A stretch of DNA of 64,000 nt from Meghimatium bilineatum. Its lineage: Eukaryota; Mollusca; Gastropoda; Stylommatophora; Philomycidae. Position 1 is the first letter of the stretch. Each line of letters opens with the position of its first letter. Positions 1 through 11,705 of this stretch are shown piece after piece. The notes beneath the pieces are model-generated. The model had not been told where the DNA came from. It did no database searches and worked only from the letters and a program-made list of their open reading frames with translations. The translations under genes and the position numbers were made by a program. The stretch is from assembly GCA_034231615.1 (NCBI GenBank), contig CM067312.1, positions 9,431,885 to 9,495,884 of the forward strand, read 5' to 3'.

Positions 1-627
1 CGGCACGCCAATGAAGAAAGAAAATGTACCCTATCAGAAACTAGTATCTCCGCCATCATTACATCTTATACTTATCCGCCTCCGTCTTACCATCTCTACT
101 ACGAATCTTACAAAATTATTCCTTTTTTAACATTATTTGTCGCGCCTCTCTCATTCCTCCTTAAAAATAAACCTCAAAAAATCAAATAACCTTCCTCTTG
201 GGACAACATGGGAGACAACACGAATAACCTTTGAAATTTGTATGAGAAGTTCATGAGAGTAATTGTTGCATCAGTTGATTTACCTCCTCTTGGCTTCCGC
301 GTTTATTATAGAATATTCTTTACCCCGAGATCACGTGACATTCAATTTACTCCGTGTAGAAACTGCCAATATGGCCATGGATCTCTGCTCTTACATGCTA
401 CATTTCACAAATTATAATATAGTTCACAACGTCTGCAGCAATTGTTTCTTCTCCCCCTCTGTTACAGACCGAACTATAATATGAAATTGCCTTCGCGTCT
501 ATAGAAATAGAGGTCCGTTTATGCGACTTCTATGTTGACCATGAGTTACATCAACAGTTTATTTTCGTAAAACACAGGGTCGGTCAGCTTGGCAATAAAC
601 ACAAAGACTTTCAAAATATGGGGTACC
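1..627. other. No gene recognised
   Basis: No domain, tandem array or element end was recognised here. A short open frame of 73 codons at 263-484 (+) has no recognisable motif and is not supported as a gene. Confidence 0.4.
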
Positions 628-1070
628 ATCATCATCATCATTATTAAGTGTTGTACCGAATAACGTTATCGATCATATCTCTCCGACATCGATCTCCCAT
701 ATATGTCATCATCTCTGTTGGTGTCGTCAATCGAAGTCATTTAGTCAAACTGTTCAATATCTTTTATTTAGGTCTTCCCCTTGATCTTTTCCCTTCTTTC
801 TTTCCTGTTGTCATTATATTCTCAATGTCTCCTATTCTCAGTATGTGACCAATAAATGCTGACCGTCTTTTTCTTATATTGTCAGTAATACATCTTTTCA
901 CATGCATCCTTCTAAGACATGCTTCATTCGTAATCTTTGTTGTCCAAGGAATGCGTAACATTCTTCGAATAAACCACATTTCTGCTGGCTATAATGATTT
1001 TTGTAATGTCTTATTTATTGTCCATGCTTCACTCACATAGAGTAGCACCGGTTCAATATTAGGTACGGGA
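628..1070 (-). mobile_element. LINE 3' end, RT C-terminal part
   Basis: Read on the minus strand, this codes for the region after the reverse transcriptase palm of a non-LTR retrotransposon: a YVSEAWTINK-like segment, then MWFIRRMLRIPWTT, then a FIGHILRIGD segment and a basic GKRSRGRPK end. These motifs are typical of the LINE region after the RT. The plus strand at 628-646 is a run of ATC/ATT units, which is a (GAT)n-type 3' tail on the minus strand. The copy is 5' truncated. It is related to family 2 of this window. Confidence 0.75.
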
Positions 1071-1744
1071 ATTGCTAAATACAGATAACGGTATACACGA
1101 CAGTTTCACTGTTTCAATCTTCTATCTATTCGCTAAACTCTGTGTTGCCTTTCAGCGTCAGTTGTTGAAGAGTTTTCTGGAGACGGCCATCTTGTGTAAC
1201 TTTGGTATTTGTCTTCAGAAAACCCTCCATTTTACTACGAGCACTTTGAGCTCTCACTGTCGGATTGCTAATCCTGTCGCAATGTTGTATCAGGAAAACC
1301 TCAGCTGACTACGCTGTTATCTCTAATTAGCATATTCATTAATGAGGCTACTTATTCCAGATGAAGAATCCTGAAACATTGAACTCACTTCTTTTGCGAC
1401 GATAAAGAAATAACACAACCGTCATCTCGCGCCATTTTACCGGAAGTTTCAATGTTATGGTTGCAAAATTATTAAAATACAAGACAGACAGTGAATAAAC
1501 TAAAAATACAAGACAAACAGTGAACAAACTAAAAATAAAGACACTATCTAAAATTCATCAAACAGTAGACATTTAACAGCAGAGATATTCAGTTTCAATG
1601 ACGAATGTATATATAAGTGTTGTCATAGAGATGTACATTAAAAACATACAGGGAATGATAACGAAATAATATGACTGCGTTTGAAAACAACATGAACGAC
1701 AACACTACACAGACCCCAACACCTAAATCTAAATAAATGTATGA
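1071..1744. other. Unassigned stretch with small transposon-like pieces
   Basis: The stretch around 1138-1200 resembles 37385-37440, which lies at the end of a family 1 LINE, so it may be a small minus-strand LINE scrap. At about 1358-1382 (+) there is a GATGAAG ... GAAAC pattern like that seen at Penelope-type element ends elsewhere in the window. Nothing else was recognised. Confidence 0.35.
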
Positions 1745-2160
1745 TCTTTGTTAAGGCCACATTTCTTTTGTACCAAAGCGCATTATATAGCGATTTGCAA
1801 GCTCGTAACTACTTCCATCGTCAACTGTGCGGGATTTTATCACAGTACCCTGAATGTCGCCGGGACCACGATGAACAGCGTCATTGAAATGTATAGTAAC
1901 AGGTGTAGGTGATCTGTAGGTAACAACATGAAGTTGTTGGCAGAAAGAACACTTGGTTTTTTTGCCAGTTTCACCTATATATGTCATGTCACGGTGTTTA
2001 CAAATGATAACGTAAATGACTTTACGGGATACACATGTAAAGTGAATATGTACAGTGCAATCACCTTAGGAAATGGCACCGAGCTTATCTGCACTGCATA
2101 TGCTACAACGCCGGCGTCCGCAACGAACTGTGCCAAAATGGTCCTACATTTTTCTTGCAG
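1745..2160 (-). mobile_element. Penelope-like element remnant, GIY-YIG endonuclease part
   Basis: The minus strand codes for MTYIGETGKKTKCSFCQQL followed by a PVTIHFNDAVHRGPGDIQG segment and ELANRYIMRFGTKE. This is the order seen in GIY-YIG endonuclease domains of Penelope-like elements: YIGET, then a PV..HFN...H motif, then a glutamate-containing helix. Upstream on the same strand (about 2060-2160) is a conserved-looking FVADAGVVAYAVQISSVPF segment in another frame, so the copy is decayed. A stand-alone GIY-YIG gene is a less likely alternative. No complete element was found. Confidence 0.65.
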
Positions 2161-2332
2161 TAAAATCTTGTACTACTGACGACAGAGCTAGGTATTCCCT
2201 TGAAATCCTATATACTGGCAGTTTGGTACTTTTAATCAAGTTGGTCAGTTTTAAACCCAATTTTGTAAGGATAAATTTAATGTTCAGACATATAAATTTA
2301 AAAATGGGTTGGGCATAAATAGAACATAAGAA

Positions 2333-2650
2333 ATTTCTAATGACATAAGAAATATAGCATTATACTTAGCACTACTTGGTTTGGGAGGGGGTGAATATAA
2401 CATCTTACTTAGCACTACTTTTAGGGGGGGGGGGGTAGAAATAGAACATTATGCTTAGAATTACTTGGGAGGTACAAATGAAAATTATACTTAGCTCTAC
2501 ATGAGGAATAGAACATTATACTTAGCTCTACATGAGAAATATAACATTATACTTAGCTCTACATGAGAAATAGAGCATTATACTTAGCACTACATGTAGG
2601 GAACAGAACATTATACTTAGAACTACATGGGGGCGGGAATAGAACATATT
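2333..2650. repeat. Degenerate minisatellite, about 35 bp unit
   Basis: Repeated core GAACATTATACTTAGC followed by TCTACATGAG or CACTACTTGG variants, in about eight imperfect copies interrupted by G runs. Confidence 0.8.
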
Positions 2651-3325
2651 TTATTTTTAGATCTACAAAAGTAGTTTTAAAACGTGGAACTACTTTCTAC
2701 CTTTCCCCCCCCCCCCATTTTCTCTTTTTGCAATTTTTTTTTCTAAAAACTATCACCAAAAACTCACTAAACAAAAGAACTGGCAACATGTTTTTTAGGG
2801 ATCACTCTCTCATCTCATCTACGGCCCCGGTCATGTTGTATGTTGGTATAAAATGTTTAATTGATTTCCTCGTCATTTATACAGTCCCGTGGACTCATCC
2901 TTTTCATCCTTCAATAGTAACGCTATTTGACATTCTCGTGTTTTTATTGGTCACTTAGTGTCACGACCAATCGCCGAAATAAGACCTAACAACAGATTCA
3001 AAACAAAACAGAATCAGCCTTCCTACGTGGGTTTTTTAATTGCTGCCATGATTTTTGCTGGTCACTATTTACATGTTTCGTGTCGCCCGATGTCTCCTGC
3101 CAACATCGATCATCAAAATGTAGGAAAATAATCGAGAGTATGACCCACAGTGTTTGATTGAATTCTGTTGGTAGGTCCTCTATTGGAGAAGGTCATGTTT
3201 TGTATCGGCAGCCATAACAGAACCGACCACAGCATATTAATCCTATGTTTCTTAGTTTTGTTTGGCGAAAGTCATGATGTGTGTCAGTGAAGAATCGTTG
3301 GGGTTTTTTTTCACGTATAAGAACG
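2651..3325. other. No gene recognised
   Basis: Contains a C homopolymer near 2706-2716 and several T runs. An open frame reaching 2958 has no recognisable domain and starts inside the preceding minisatellite. Nothing supportable was seen. Confidence 0.4.
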
Positions 3326-3513
3326 TTAAATTCACTCCCGTATATCGTGTATTGTTGAATCATATATTAAATAGACACCCGTATACCGTGTATTGTTAAA
3401 TAATATGTTAAATTCCCTCCCGTATATCGTGTTTTGTTTAATAACATATTAAATTCACTCCCGTATATCGTGTATTGTTAAATGATATATTAAATTCACT
3501 CCCGTATATCGTG
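3326..3513. repeat. Minisatellite, about 50 bp unit, split by a LINE
   Basis: Four units carrying CCCGTATATCGTG, then TTGTTAAAT and ATATTAAATTCACT. The array resumes at 4432 after the LINE insertion. Looser relatives of the unit (TTAAATTGATTCCC, TATTGTTGAA) continue through about 4740 and 5081-5290. Confidence 0.85.
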
Positions 3514-4431
3514 ATTTGTGATTAGCAGAGGACTTTGTGATTAGCACAGGAGTAAAGCAGGGATGTGTATTATCCCCACTACTTTTTATTACATACATGG
3601 ACCATATAAACAAAACAGCAAATTCTAATGAAGCAAATGAACTGCTTTTTGCAGATGACCAGGTTTTATTCCACAACAGCATTAAAAACCTGCAAGACCA
3701 CCTAAGCATAATAGATACAGCAGGCAAGCAATTTGGAATGAAAATCAACATGGACAAAACAGAAGTAATGAATATTGCAAGAGAAAAGGAGAACATCAAC
3801 ATACAGATAAATAATAAACAACTAAAACAAGTAGATGAATTCAAATATCTCGGTAGCACATTGAGATATGACAACAAACAAGAAGCAGAAATAAACGCAA
3901 GATGTAATAAGGCCTGTCAGATCATTGGTCAATTAACACCTTTACTAAGAAACAAAGATATTACACTAGAAACAAAGAAAGCGCTTTTCAACACCATTTT
4001 CTTACCAACATTGTGTTATCAGTGTCAAACTTGGACATTAGATTCTAGAACAATACATAAGATTAACACCACTGAAATGAAATGTGTGAGACGTATGATT
4101 GGAGTTAGCTTGAGAGACAAAATCAGCAATGAAGCACTAAGGAAACAATTAGGGATCAAGCCAACAATAGAATACATACAGAAACAACAAGTTAAATGGT
4201 ACGGCCACATAACCAGACAGAAAGAGCAAAGTATTATCCAAAAAACACTTAACAAACGATACGAAAACAGGAGACCTATTGGACGCCCTCGTAAAAGGTG
4301 GATAGATAGTGTATTAGAGACAATCTGAAATATAACAGCAGAGGAGGCAAATAGAAGGGCAAAAGACCGTACACTCACTCTCCCCTCAACACCGAAAGGT
4401 ACATGAGGACAGAAAGAAGAAGAAGAAGAAG
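3514..4431 (+). mobile_element. LINE family 1, 5'-truncated copy with target-site duplication
   Basis: Non-LTR retrotransposon 3' part. The reading frame from about 3537 enters the reverse transcriptase at GVKQGCVLSPLLF, then has the catalytic palm box as LLFADDQ (FADD in place of the common YADD), then FKYLGSTLRYD, LCYQCQTWTLDS, RRMIGVSLRDK, KWYGHITRQ and the basic GRPRKRWIDSV end. It ends in (AGA)n. The 9 bp TATATCGTG stands on both sides (3505-3513 and 4432-4440), which is a target-site duplication made inside a minisatellite. The Met at 3537 is internal to the RT, not a true start. Compared with the copy at 17747, the frame is lost near 4322 (GAGACAATCTGA here, GAGACACTCGGA there). Confidence 0.92.
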
Positions 4432-4505
4432 TATATCGTGTATTATTGAATAATATATTAAATGACTCATGTGATATATTCTTGTCAGAACATGATTATC
4501 CTTAC

Positions 4506-4670
4506 ACTCCGCGATTCTGGGCGAGTTGAAATGCCGCAGCTAGAGATATTTCCAATCTGATATATCATTGCACACTCGTCGTCTTGCTCGCCCCCTTCCC
4601 CTGTTGCCGTTAACTTTGTCTTCATCTATAAATCTTTCCACGCTGTTATATCTCTTTATATCACCCAAAA
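4506..4670. repeat. Unclassified interspersed repeat (partner at 44455)
   Basis: Shares GCTAGAGATATTTCCAATC-like sequence, CTGATATATCA, the CCCCTG..CC.TTAACT block and the TTTCCACGCTGTT block, in the same order, with 44455-44605. No coding content or end structure was recognised. Confidence 0.6.
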
Positions 4671-4791
4671 AACACACATATTTCTTGTTATGATGTTGTT
4701 ACGGAGCCAATCTTCTTCGACGTCTATTGATCTTATGTTAAATTGATTCCCATATATAGAATATATATATTGCCCACTGAAATACTACAAT

Positions 4792-5080
4792 GGATAATCA
4801 CACACAGAGAATAAAGAACATAAAACTAGCATGGTTCGGACATGTATGAAGGATCGATTCCTTGTCAGAAACAATACTGCAGGGAACTGTCGAGGGTGGA
4901 AGAAGCAGAAGAGGACAATAAAGGCATAGATAGACAACATCAAGGAATGGACATGGCAAGATATTTCCACACTCATCCGCATCGCTGAGGATAGAATTCG
5001 CTGGAGGACTCTGTGTGCTGAGGCATCCAATGTGGTACCCCTACGACCCTGAAAGGTTGCGGGTTTATTGATTGATTGAT
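4792..5080 (+). mobile_element. LINE family 5, 3' end
   Basis: Codes in broken frames for a KNIKLAWFGHV segment, then DSLSETILQGTVEGG, a basic RRG segment, an RNGHGKIFPH-like stretch and a final RRTLCAEASNVVPLRP-like end. This is the usual C-terminal layout of a LINE ORF2. It ends in four ATTG/ATTGATTG units at 5067-5080. The element is 5' truncated. Its terminal coding segment matches the repeat unit of the minisatellite at 6985-7770. Confidence 0.8.
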
Positions 5081-5290
5081 AGTGTATTGTTGAAAAATAT
5101 GTCTCCTTTATATCCTGTATTGTTTAATTATTTATGTATTATTACGTTAAATTGGCTCCCTCATGTTCTGTATTGTTGAACTATTTATGTATTAAACGTT
5201 AAATTGATCCCGTTATATCGTGTTACATTTGTTACGTATTAATAAGTTAAATTGATTCCCTTATGGCTTATATTATTGAGTACTTTACAT
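5081..5290. repeat. Degenerate AT-rich minisatellite
   Basis: About four loose units with TGTATTGTTGAA, TTATGTATTA and GTTAAATTGATTCCC, related to the array at 3326-3513. Confidence 0.6.
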
Positions 5291-5730
5291 ATTACAGTAG
5301 AATTAAAATAAATTGAAGTTTTCTGCCAAATTATCATGGCATATCTCTAATACTTTCACTGTATGGTTCAGATCCTCTCTCGGGATCTGAGGACTTTAAA
5401 AACAAAATTGCAGAAGCGATCATTCAAGATGGCCGCATTTACAGGGAATAGAGAAAGGAAATATAACGTACAAAATGTTACTTGTAACGTGCTTTCTTGA
5501 ATGTACAAATATTATCAAAATAATGGAGATATGAAACGAGAAAATATTGCGACATTTAGAAATGTGTATTCAGCAAAATAAAACATTAAGTGTAACGAAA
5601 ACATGAAATTGTTGAAATACAACATGAATGTTCCTATTTCATCATCTGTTTTTTTAAAATTACTTTTCAGATTGATAACAACTAATGTTGCAAACTTGTA
5701 TAAGCAACTTTTAGTGCAGTGCAACTACTA

Positions 5731-5737
<7 letters not shown>

Positions 5738-5773
<36 letters not shown>

Positions 5774-5775
5774 TA
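5738..5775. repeat. (TA)n microsatellite
   Basis: Run of TA dinucleotides with one TG interruption. Confidence 0.95.
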
Positions 5776-5954
5776 TTCTACTTATTTTGTATAGGATGAA
5801 CATTTTAGCTGTGAGTAGGTAGTTATTGAGAGCATGGGGCCATTATGAAAATAAGTACATATCAACCTCAGTTGAGTAATCGAGGTGATACCAGTTCAAG
5901 TATACAGTTTGATGTGCCAAAATCGTGGTTGTGTTTAGTTGGTTTATTTTTTTT

Positions 5955-6255
5955 TATACATGTTTGCTCACCGAAAGAGCAGAAAGAAACATGCTCGCTC
6001 ACCGAAAGGGTGGAAGGATACATGTTTGCTCACCGAGGGGGCGGAAGGATACATGTTTGCTCACCGAGGGGGCGGAAGGATACATGTTTGCTCACCGAGG
6101 GGGCGGAAGGATACATGTTTGCTCACCGAGGGGGCGGAAGGATACATGTTTGCTCACCGAGGGGGCGGAAGGATACATGTTCACCTAAAGAGGTTAAGGA
6201 TACATGTTTGTTCACCTAAAGAGCGGAAGGATACATGTTTGCTCACCGAAAGGAC
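5955..6255. repeat. 31 bp minisatellite
   Basis: About nine units containing CATGTTTGCTCACCGAGG and GGCGGAAGGATA. The unit length of 31 is not a multiple of three, so all three plus frames stay open and give overlapping repeat proteins (CLLTEGAEGYMFAHRGGGRI-like). These are not genes. Confidence 0.93.
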
Positions 6256-6429
6256 AAAAGGCAGTACAGTATTTACGTATAAGCTAAACAAGCTATAGAT
6301 TAGGGCCCCCATTTTCCTGGGGTCCCAAAAAATCGTATTTGACACTGACATATTATATCTGGACTCATAAAGGGCTCCATATCTCAAATAGCTTATGGCC
6401 TTATCAAGTCTAAATCCGGCGCTGGCAAA

Positions 6430-6530
6430 AGGATACACGTTTGCTCTCCGAAAGGGCGGAAGGATACATGTTTGCTCACGAAAGGGCGGAAGCATACATG
6501 TTTGCTCACCGAAAGGGCGGAATGTAAGTG
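6430..6530. repeat. Second block of the 31 bp minisatellite
   Basis: Three more units (TTTGCTCACCGAAAGGGCGG) separated from the first block by about 175 bp of unrelated sequence with a GGGGTCCC stretch near 6320. Confidence 0.9.
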
Positions 6531-6584
6531 CGGCTGTATCATGTCCTGCCAGTGCGTAGCATATCATTATCATCAAACCCAAAA

Positions 6585-6790
6585 CCCTTCAGGGCCAAAC
6601 GGTTGCCACTCTGGAAACATCAACACAAAAAATTGGAATTCTTGGAATCGCATGTGAAAAATGGCCAAGGGGACTCCAAGTATATAAATAGCAATCAACC
6701 GAACGCTCAACAATAATAAAAATACGTAACAAAGGGGTATTAATTAATTCTGTTAGAACTCTTCTATACCGCTAGCGGTCTTATTTCACA
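6585..6790. repeat. Relic of a hairpin-type element
   Basis: Contains GGACTCCAAGTATATAAATA and CAATAATAAAAATACGTAAC. The same ordered blocks occur at 31740-31890 and 58809-58960, where the left half is an inverted copy of the right half. Here mainly the right half is visible. Confidence 0.5.
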
Positions 6791-6794
6791 CAAA

Positions 6795-7020
6795 TCAAGA
6801 TCAATGGAAATAGTTTTTCTATCGGGAGATTTACAAATTATTTTGCGAGGAACAGTCAGTGGTGAAAGGAGAAGAGACGGTCAGAGAAAATCGTGGATTG
6901 ATAACATAAAGGAATGGTCTGGCCATGATTTTTATACACTCTTCCGAATGGTTGAGCATAGAGATGTTTTGATGGTATTTTGTGCTGATGTCTCCAGTGT
7001 GGCATCCCTACCACCGTAAC
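6795..7020 (+). mobile_element. LINE family 5, 3' end leading into a minisatellite
   Basis: Open frame with a LRGTVSGERRRDGQRKSWID segment, then NIKEWSGHDFY and a final CADVSSVASLPP. These align with the LINE 3' end at 4792-5080 (ILQGTVEGG; CAEASNVVPLRP-like). The frame stops at 7018-7020. The last coding segment is the first unit of the 38 bp array that follows, so no ATTG tail remains at this copy. Confidence 0.78.
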
Positions 7021-7770
7021 GTGTTATAGTCTCCAGTGTGGTACCCCTACCACCCTAACGGGTTATAGTCTCCAGTGTGGCATCCCTACCACCGTAACGT
7101 GTTATAGTCTCCAGTGTGGTACCCCTACCACCCTAACGGGTTATAGTCTCCAGTGTGGTACCCCTACCACCCTAACGGGTTATAGTCTCCAGTATGGTAC
7201 CCCTACCACCCTAACGGGTTATAGTCTCCAGTGTGGTACCCCTACCACCCTAACGGGTTATAGTCTCCAGTATGGTACCCCTACCACCCTAACGGGTTAT
7301 AGTCTCCAGTGTGGTACCCCTACCACCCTAACGGGTTATAGTCTCCAGTATGGTACCCCTACCACCCTAACGGGTTATAGTCTCCAGTATGGTACCCCTA
7401 CCACCCTAACGGGTTATAGTCTCCAGTGTGGTACCCCTACCACCCTAACGGGTTATAGTCTCCAGTATGGTACCCCTACCACCCTAACGGGTTATAGTCT
7501 CCAGTGTGGTACCCCTACCACCCTAACGGGTTATAGTCTCCAGTATGGTACCCCTACCACCCTAACGGGTTATAGTCTCCAGTATGGTACCCCTACCACC
7601 CTAACGGGTTATAGTCTCCAGTGTGGTACCCCTACCACCCTAACGGGTTATAGTCTCCAGTGTGGTACCCCTACCACCCTAACGGGTTATAGTCTCCAGT
7701 ATGGTACCCCTACCACCCTAACGGGTTATAGTCTCCAGTATGGTACCCCTACCACCCTAACGGGTTATAG
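6985..7770. repeat. 38 bp minisatellite grown from a LINE 3' end
   Basis: About 20 head-to-tail units with TCTCCAGTGTGGTACCCCTA and CCACCCTAACGGGTTATAG. Positions alternate between GTGTGG and GTATGG variants, which suggests multi-unit duplication. The first units carry GTGGCATCCC and CGTAACGTG, closer to the LINE family 5 end at 5010-5060, so growth ran from that end. Confidence 0.95.
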
Positions 7771-8399
7771 TCTTATTATTGTTAAATACTGTAAACGTAA
7801 CATTGTATGGCTATCTAGACATGTCCGTCACCCCCCCCCAAAAAATAACCCATTTATTTCTTTGTAGTCCCAAGCAAACCGTCGTGGCCCCCAACCGGGA
7901 TACACGTGGACCACTTCGAGAATCACTGATTTATATCACTGCACATGCGCAATTGCTAACTGCACTTCACAGGATGTAATTATAACATTCTATTTCACAT
8001 TTGACCGTTAAAATAATATTTATTTTCTTTTGAATGATTGTGGATTTTTCGTGGTCAAATTGTATGTATAGATTTTTGTGTTTTCCCACAACAATCTCTG
8101 ATTAATGAAAATTTATTATACGAGTGGGGTTTTTATCGTAAACCTGCAGTGGAAACTTTTTTTAAAACTCTAATAATGTTGATGAAAATGAAGGCAAAGT
8201 TGAAAATATTTATGTTTTAATAAACACAATTATTTTTCTATATTGTGTTTATATAAAAACTAAACAATTTCTATTTAAAACTGTAGGCTTGTGTTTCTTG
8301 TGGTTCCTAGGATGTAAGGCTGCGCAAGAAGTTGTCATGTCTAAAAAAGGGTGTTATTTAGTAAAGTTTGGGAACCTCTGATTAGACCAAGCCCTTCTC

Positions 8400-8612
8400 C
8401 ATGAGTTTGGCTCTGTGGTAATGTTGTACAATGCGCGTCTCTAACGTTTAAGATACCGGATTCAACCCCCGCCATAGGTAACTGTACATCCGGACCGTTC
8501 AGAATGCAATGGCAATCCACTGAACGTATATATATTGCCTAGAAAATCACCAAAATATTCTTGGGAGATGGCTACGATCCTGGGTAGAATATGCTATGAA
8601 CCTGTTTCCCAA
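8400..8612 (+). mobile_element. tRNA-derived SINE (T1)
   Basis: The head has a B-box-like GGATTCAACCC at 8458-8468 with an A-box-like GTGGTAATGTTG upstream. The body reads CCGGACCGTTCAGAATGCAA, then CCACTGAACGTAT and TTGCCTAGAAAATCAC. The same body follows tRNA-like heads at 11478 and is partly present at 12890. Confidence 0.72.
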
Positions 8613-8729
8613 ATATATATTCTGATTTCACAAAGCGTCACTTATTTTGGCTCATTCTATCTTTTCCCGTTCTTTTCCTTGACTAACGACACAAAGTATT
8701 CGTAAGTGACCAATCATCAGTGGCATTAC

Positions 8730-9215
8730 TCTCTGGACATATGTTCTGTTGAAGGGCTTGCTTAGATAACATACTGTACTGGATATATGTTCTAGTGAAG
8801 GGCTTGCTTAGATACATACCTTGCTGGATATATGTTGTAGTAAAGGGCTTGCTTAGATGCATACCTTGCTGGATATATGTTCTAGTGAAGGGCTTGCTTA
8901 GAAACATACCTTGCTGGATATATGTTCTAATGAAGGGCTTGCTTAGAAACTAACCTTGCTGGATATATGAACTAGTGAAGGGCTTGCTTAGATAACATAC
9001 TTTACTGGATATATGTTCTAGTGAAGGGCTTGCTTAGATACATACCTTGGTGGATATATGTTCTAGTGAAGGGCTTGCTTAGATACATACCTTGGTGGAT
9101 ATATGTTCTAGTGAAGGGCTTGCTTAGATACATACCTTGATGTATATATGTTCTAGTGAAGGGCTTGCTTAGATACCTACCTTGATGTATATATGTTCTA
9201 GTGAAGGGCTTGCTT
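8730..9215. repeat. 45 bp minisatellite
   Basis: About eleven units with GGATATATGTTCTAGTGAAG and GGCTTGCTTAGATACATACC. The unit is 15 codons, so the minus strand is open over two stretches (YLSKPFTRTYIQQGM repeats); there is no start context or other sign of a gene. Confidence 0.95.
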
Positions 9216-9369
9216 AGAAGAATCTTCCTGTTAGGATGATGCGGTACCGTTGTGAGTTCCACCAATAGGTATGCAGAAATTCAATCTCATAACACGTGAA
9301 AATGCAACAATTGGAAAGTATACAAGATGAAGTTCTAATTGTGATCCCATATCCCATATCCCATATCTC

Positions 9370-9630
9370 CTTCTTCTTCTGCGTTCGTTCTCAAGCCCAT
9401 GCAGACTAGCATGATATAGTCCTGTGAAAAGGATGTGCTATGTCATGGTAGTTAGTTTTGCTGCCATATAAGCGCCGTTTCATCTTGACACGCACGACTT
9501 CAGCATGACCTCTGGATCACTTTGATAATATATGGGGTGTGACAGCTAAATCCACTCCTTTGTCGCCTTTCACAACATGCATGGAAGAAAACAGTGTTAC
9601 TATTCTTTTCTCCCCTATCTGGCGTCTGGC
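9370..9630 (-). mobile_element. SINE family A, decayed copy
   Basis: The plus strand shows the reversed element: CTTCTTCTGCGTTCGTTCTC, then CATGCAGACTAGCATGATATA, GCTGCCATATAAGCGCCGTT, ACTTCAGCATGACC and the CACAACATGCATGGAAG block. Matches the copies at 18722 and 34772 along the whole length but with many changes. Confidence 0.75.
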
Positions 9631-9639
9631 AGCACATAC

Positions 9640-10767
9640 GCGATATGAATGCGTGACTTCATTAAAAAAACCTGGGTAAAGAAACGTTTCTATATGCTTT
9701 TTACACTGCTAAAATAGGGACAAGCTGCCTACTCCATTCGCCTTAAAATTAGTCTAATGGTCTCAATTATCGGAAATAACCAAATCTGTAAATACTTGGT
9801 TATTTTAAAACAAAATAGTCAAGGCCATATAATGAATGTAATATTCCTAACGGTCACGCGTACTGACTCAAAGAAACATCGTATACGAAGTGCCTATTGA
9901 CAAACCTCCTAGTGGCACACAAGCTCCCAAAAAAATGTCGTCTTTCCTTTAGGGCCCATTCCTGAACGTTGGATAACATTAGAAGAGCCCTCTTTAATGC
10001 CTAAACAAGCATCCTGCACGGGGCTAATGCGCTCCTAAAAGCTCAGAGTTGTTCTCCCTGTCTTACAAATTAGTGCCTCTAGTTGCGAGAACTCAGCTGC
10101 AACAAACTTGTTAACCCTCCGCCTCTCCCCCTAGTTTGGTCACATCGTGTTTTCACCCTCGTACAATCCTCGTTTCTTCTTTTGAATAAAAACAATTTCA
10201 GACAAAAAAACCAATGCTGTCGCACATTTCCAGCTTTTCAAAACGCCAACATGTATCCGTCTGTTCCCTGACAAAATAATTTTTCCAAAACCTGGCAACA
10301 TCCTGATCATTATAAACAAATGTTCGTAATAGATTATTTTATAAAAAACTTTTAAAGTTCAAAGTTGGTTAGATCAAGTTCACGTTTTCATTTTTCTTCC
10401 GGTTCAAATAATGGATACTATCAGAAGTTTCCGCATGTGAACGTGGATTTTTAATTTCTTTTTTAAGTGCGTGTATCCACACATTTCTACTGTACTTTAA
10501 GACTTGGGGTAAAAATAACACGGGTCATGTGATCCTTGTTTACATTTGTTTCTATTACTGAATTGTGGTTCTCTGTAGCTGAGTGTCAGAAAATTAGAAA
10601 TTCCCATTAACTCATTATTTACCATATGTCATTACAATCGGCACTTAAACCAATTTGTCATACCAGTAAGCTAAGAAATATTCAATTTATATAGTAATTT
10701 TGAGATACATTTCGGCAGAATCAATTACATAACATTGTTTGCAGTTTTCAGATCCCCAGCCCCTACA
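9640..10767. other. No gene recognised
   Basis: Unique-looking AT-rich DNA. A 62-codon frame near 10083 has no motif. No element ends or arrays were seen. Confidence 0.4.
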
Positions 10768-11230
10768 AACTTAGGAAGTCAAAACATGATATTTGGTACT
10801 AGTAAACAATTCAAAACATGATATTTGGTACTAGTAAACAAGTCAAAACATGACATTTGGTACTAGTAAACAATTCAAAACATGATAGTTGGTACTAGTA
10901 AACAAGTCAAAACATGATCGTTGGTACTAGTAAACAAATCAAAACCTGACATTTGGTACTAGTAAAGAATTCAAAACATGATAGTTGGTACTAGTAAACA
11001 AGTCAAAACATGATAGTTGGTACTAGTAAACAAGTCAAAACATAGCATTTGGTACTAGTAAAGAAGTCAAAACATGATAGTTGGTACTAGTAAACAAGTC
11101 AAAACGTGATAGTTGATACTAGTAAGCAAATCAAAACCTGACATTTGGTACTAGTAAACAAGTCAAACATGACATTTGATATTAGTTAACAAGTCAAAAT
11201 GTGATTGTTGGTACTAGTGGACAAGTCAAA
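10768..11230. repeat. 32 bp minisatellite
   Basis: About fourteen units with AAGTCAAAACATGATATTTG and GTACTAGTAAAC, diverging toward the right edge. Confidence 0.95.
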
Positions 11231-11477
11231 TCTGGTACAACCTCCCCCGCTATGGTTTTCATTAATATATCCTGAAAAAATCCTAAGGAAACGTGGACAC
11301 TCCCCCCACCCTCACTTTTTTCGCCGAATCCGTATCTATGTTCATGGACGATGTTCAATTCATATGAAAGTCAAGTTTTAGACGCGCAACTAAAAACTGT
11401 TATTCTATTTTTCTTTAACATTGCACATTTCTTAGTCATCGTCGGAGCTACTGAGTAAATGTTTTAACGTTCATACT

Positions 11478-11705
11478 TGATGTCCGGCTCTGTGTGGCGG
11501 CGTGCTGTGGATCGCCTGTGTGACGGACAAGGTACTGGTTTAGAATCCCGCCGCAGACATTTCTTCATCCAGACCGTTCAAAAAGCAATGACAATTTACT
11601 GAACGTATTTTTATTGCCTAGATAATCACTACAGCCAAAACATATGATGGGTTGATAGATGATTATATCCAGAACAGGATATGGAACCTTTTGTTTTTTT
11701 CTTTT
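11478..11705 (+). mobile_element. tRNA-derived SINE (T1)
   Basis: tRNA-like head with a GGTTTAGAATCCC B-box-like segment near 11538-11550, then the T1 body: CCAGACCGTTCAAAAAGCAA, TTTACTGAACGTAT, TTGCCTAGATAATCACTACA, and the final ATCCAGAACAGGATATGGAACC, as in 8400-8612. Confidence 0.72.

Noticed and set aside
3537-4328. Stand-alone 263-codon gene
   Set aside because: It is the 3' part of a 5'-truncated LINE with target-site duplication; its first Met is internal to the RT.
6985-7770. CRISPR array
   Set aside because: The units are head-to-tail without unique spacers and the genome is eukaryotic; the same holds for the other arrays.
8283-8383. hAT transposon right end (AAAGTTTGGGAACCTCTG)
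   Set aside because: The string resembles hAT termini, but no matching left end or 8 bp duplication was found.
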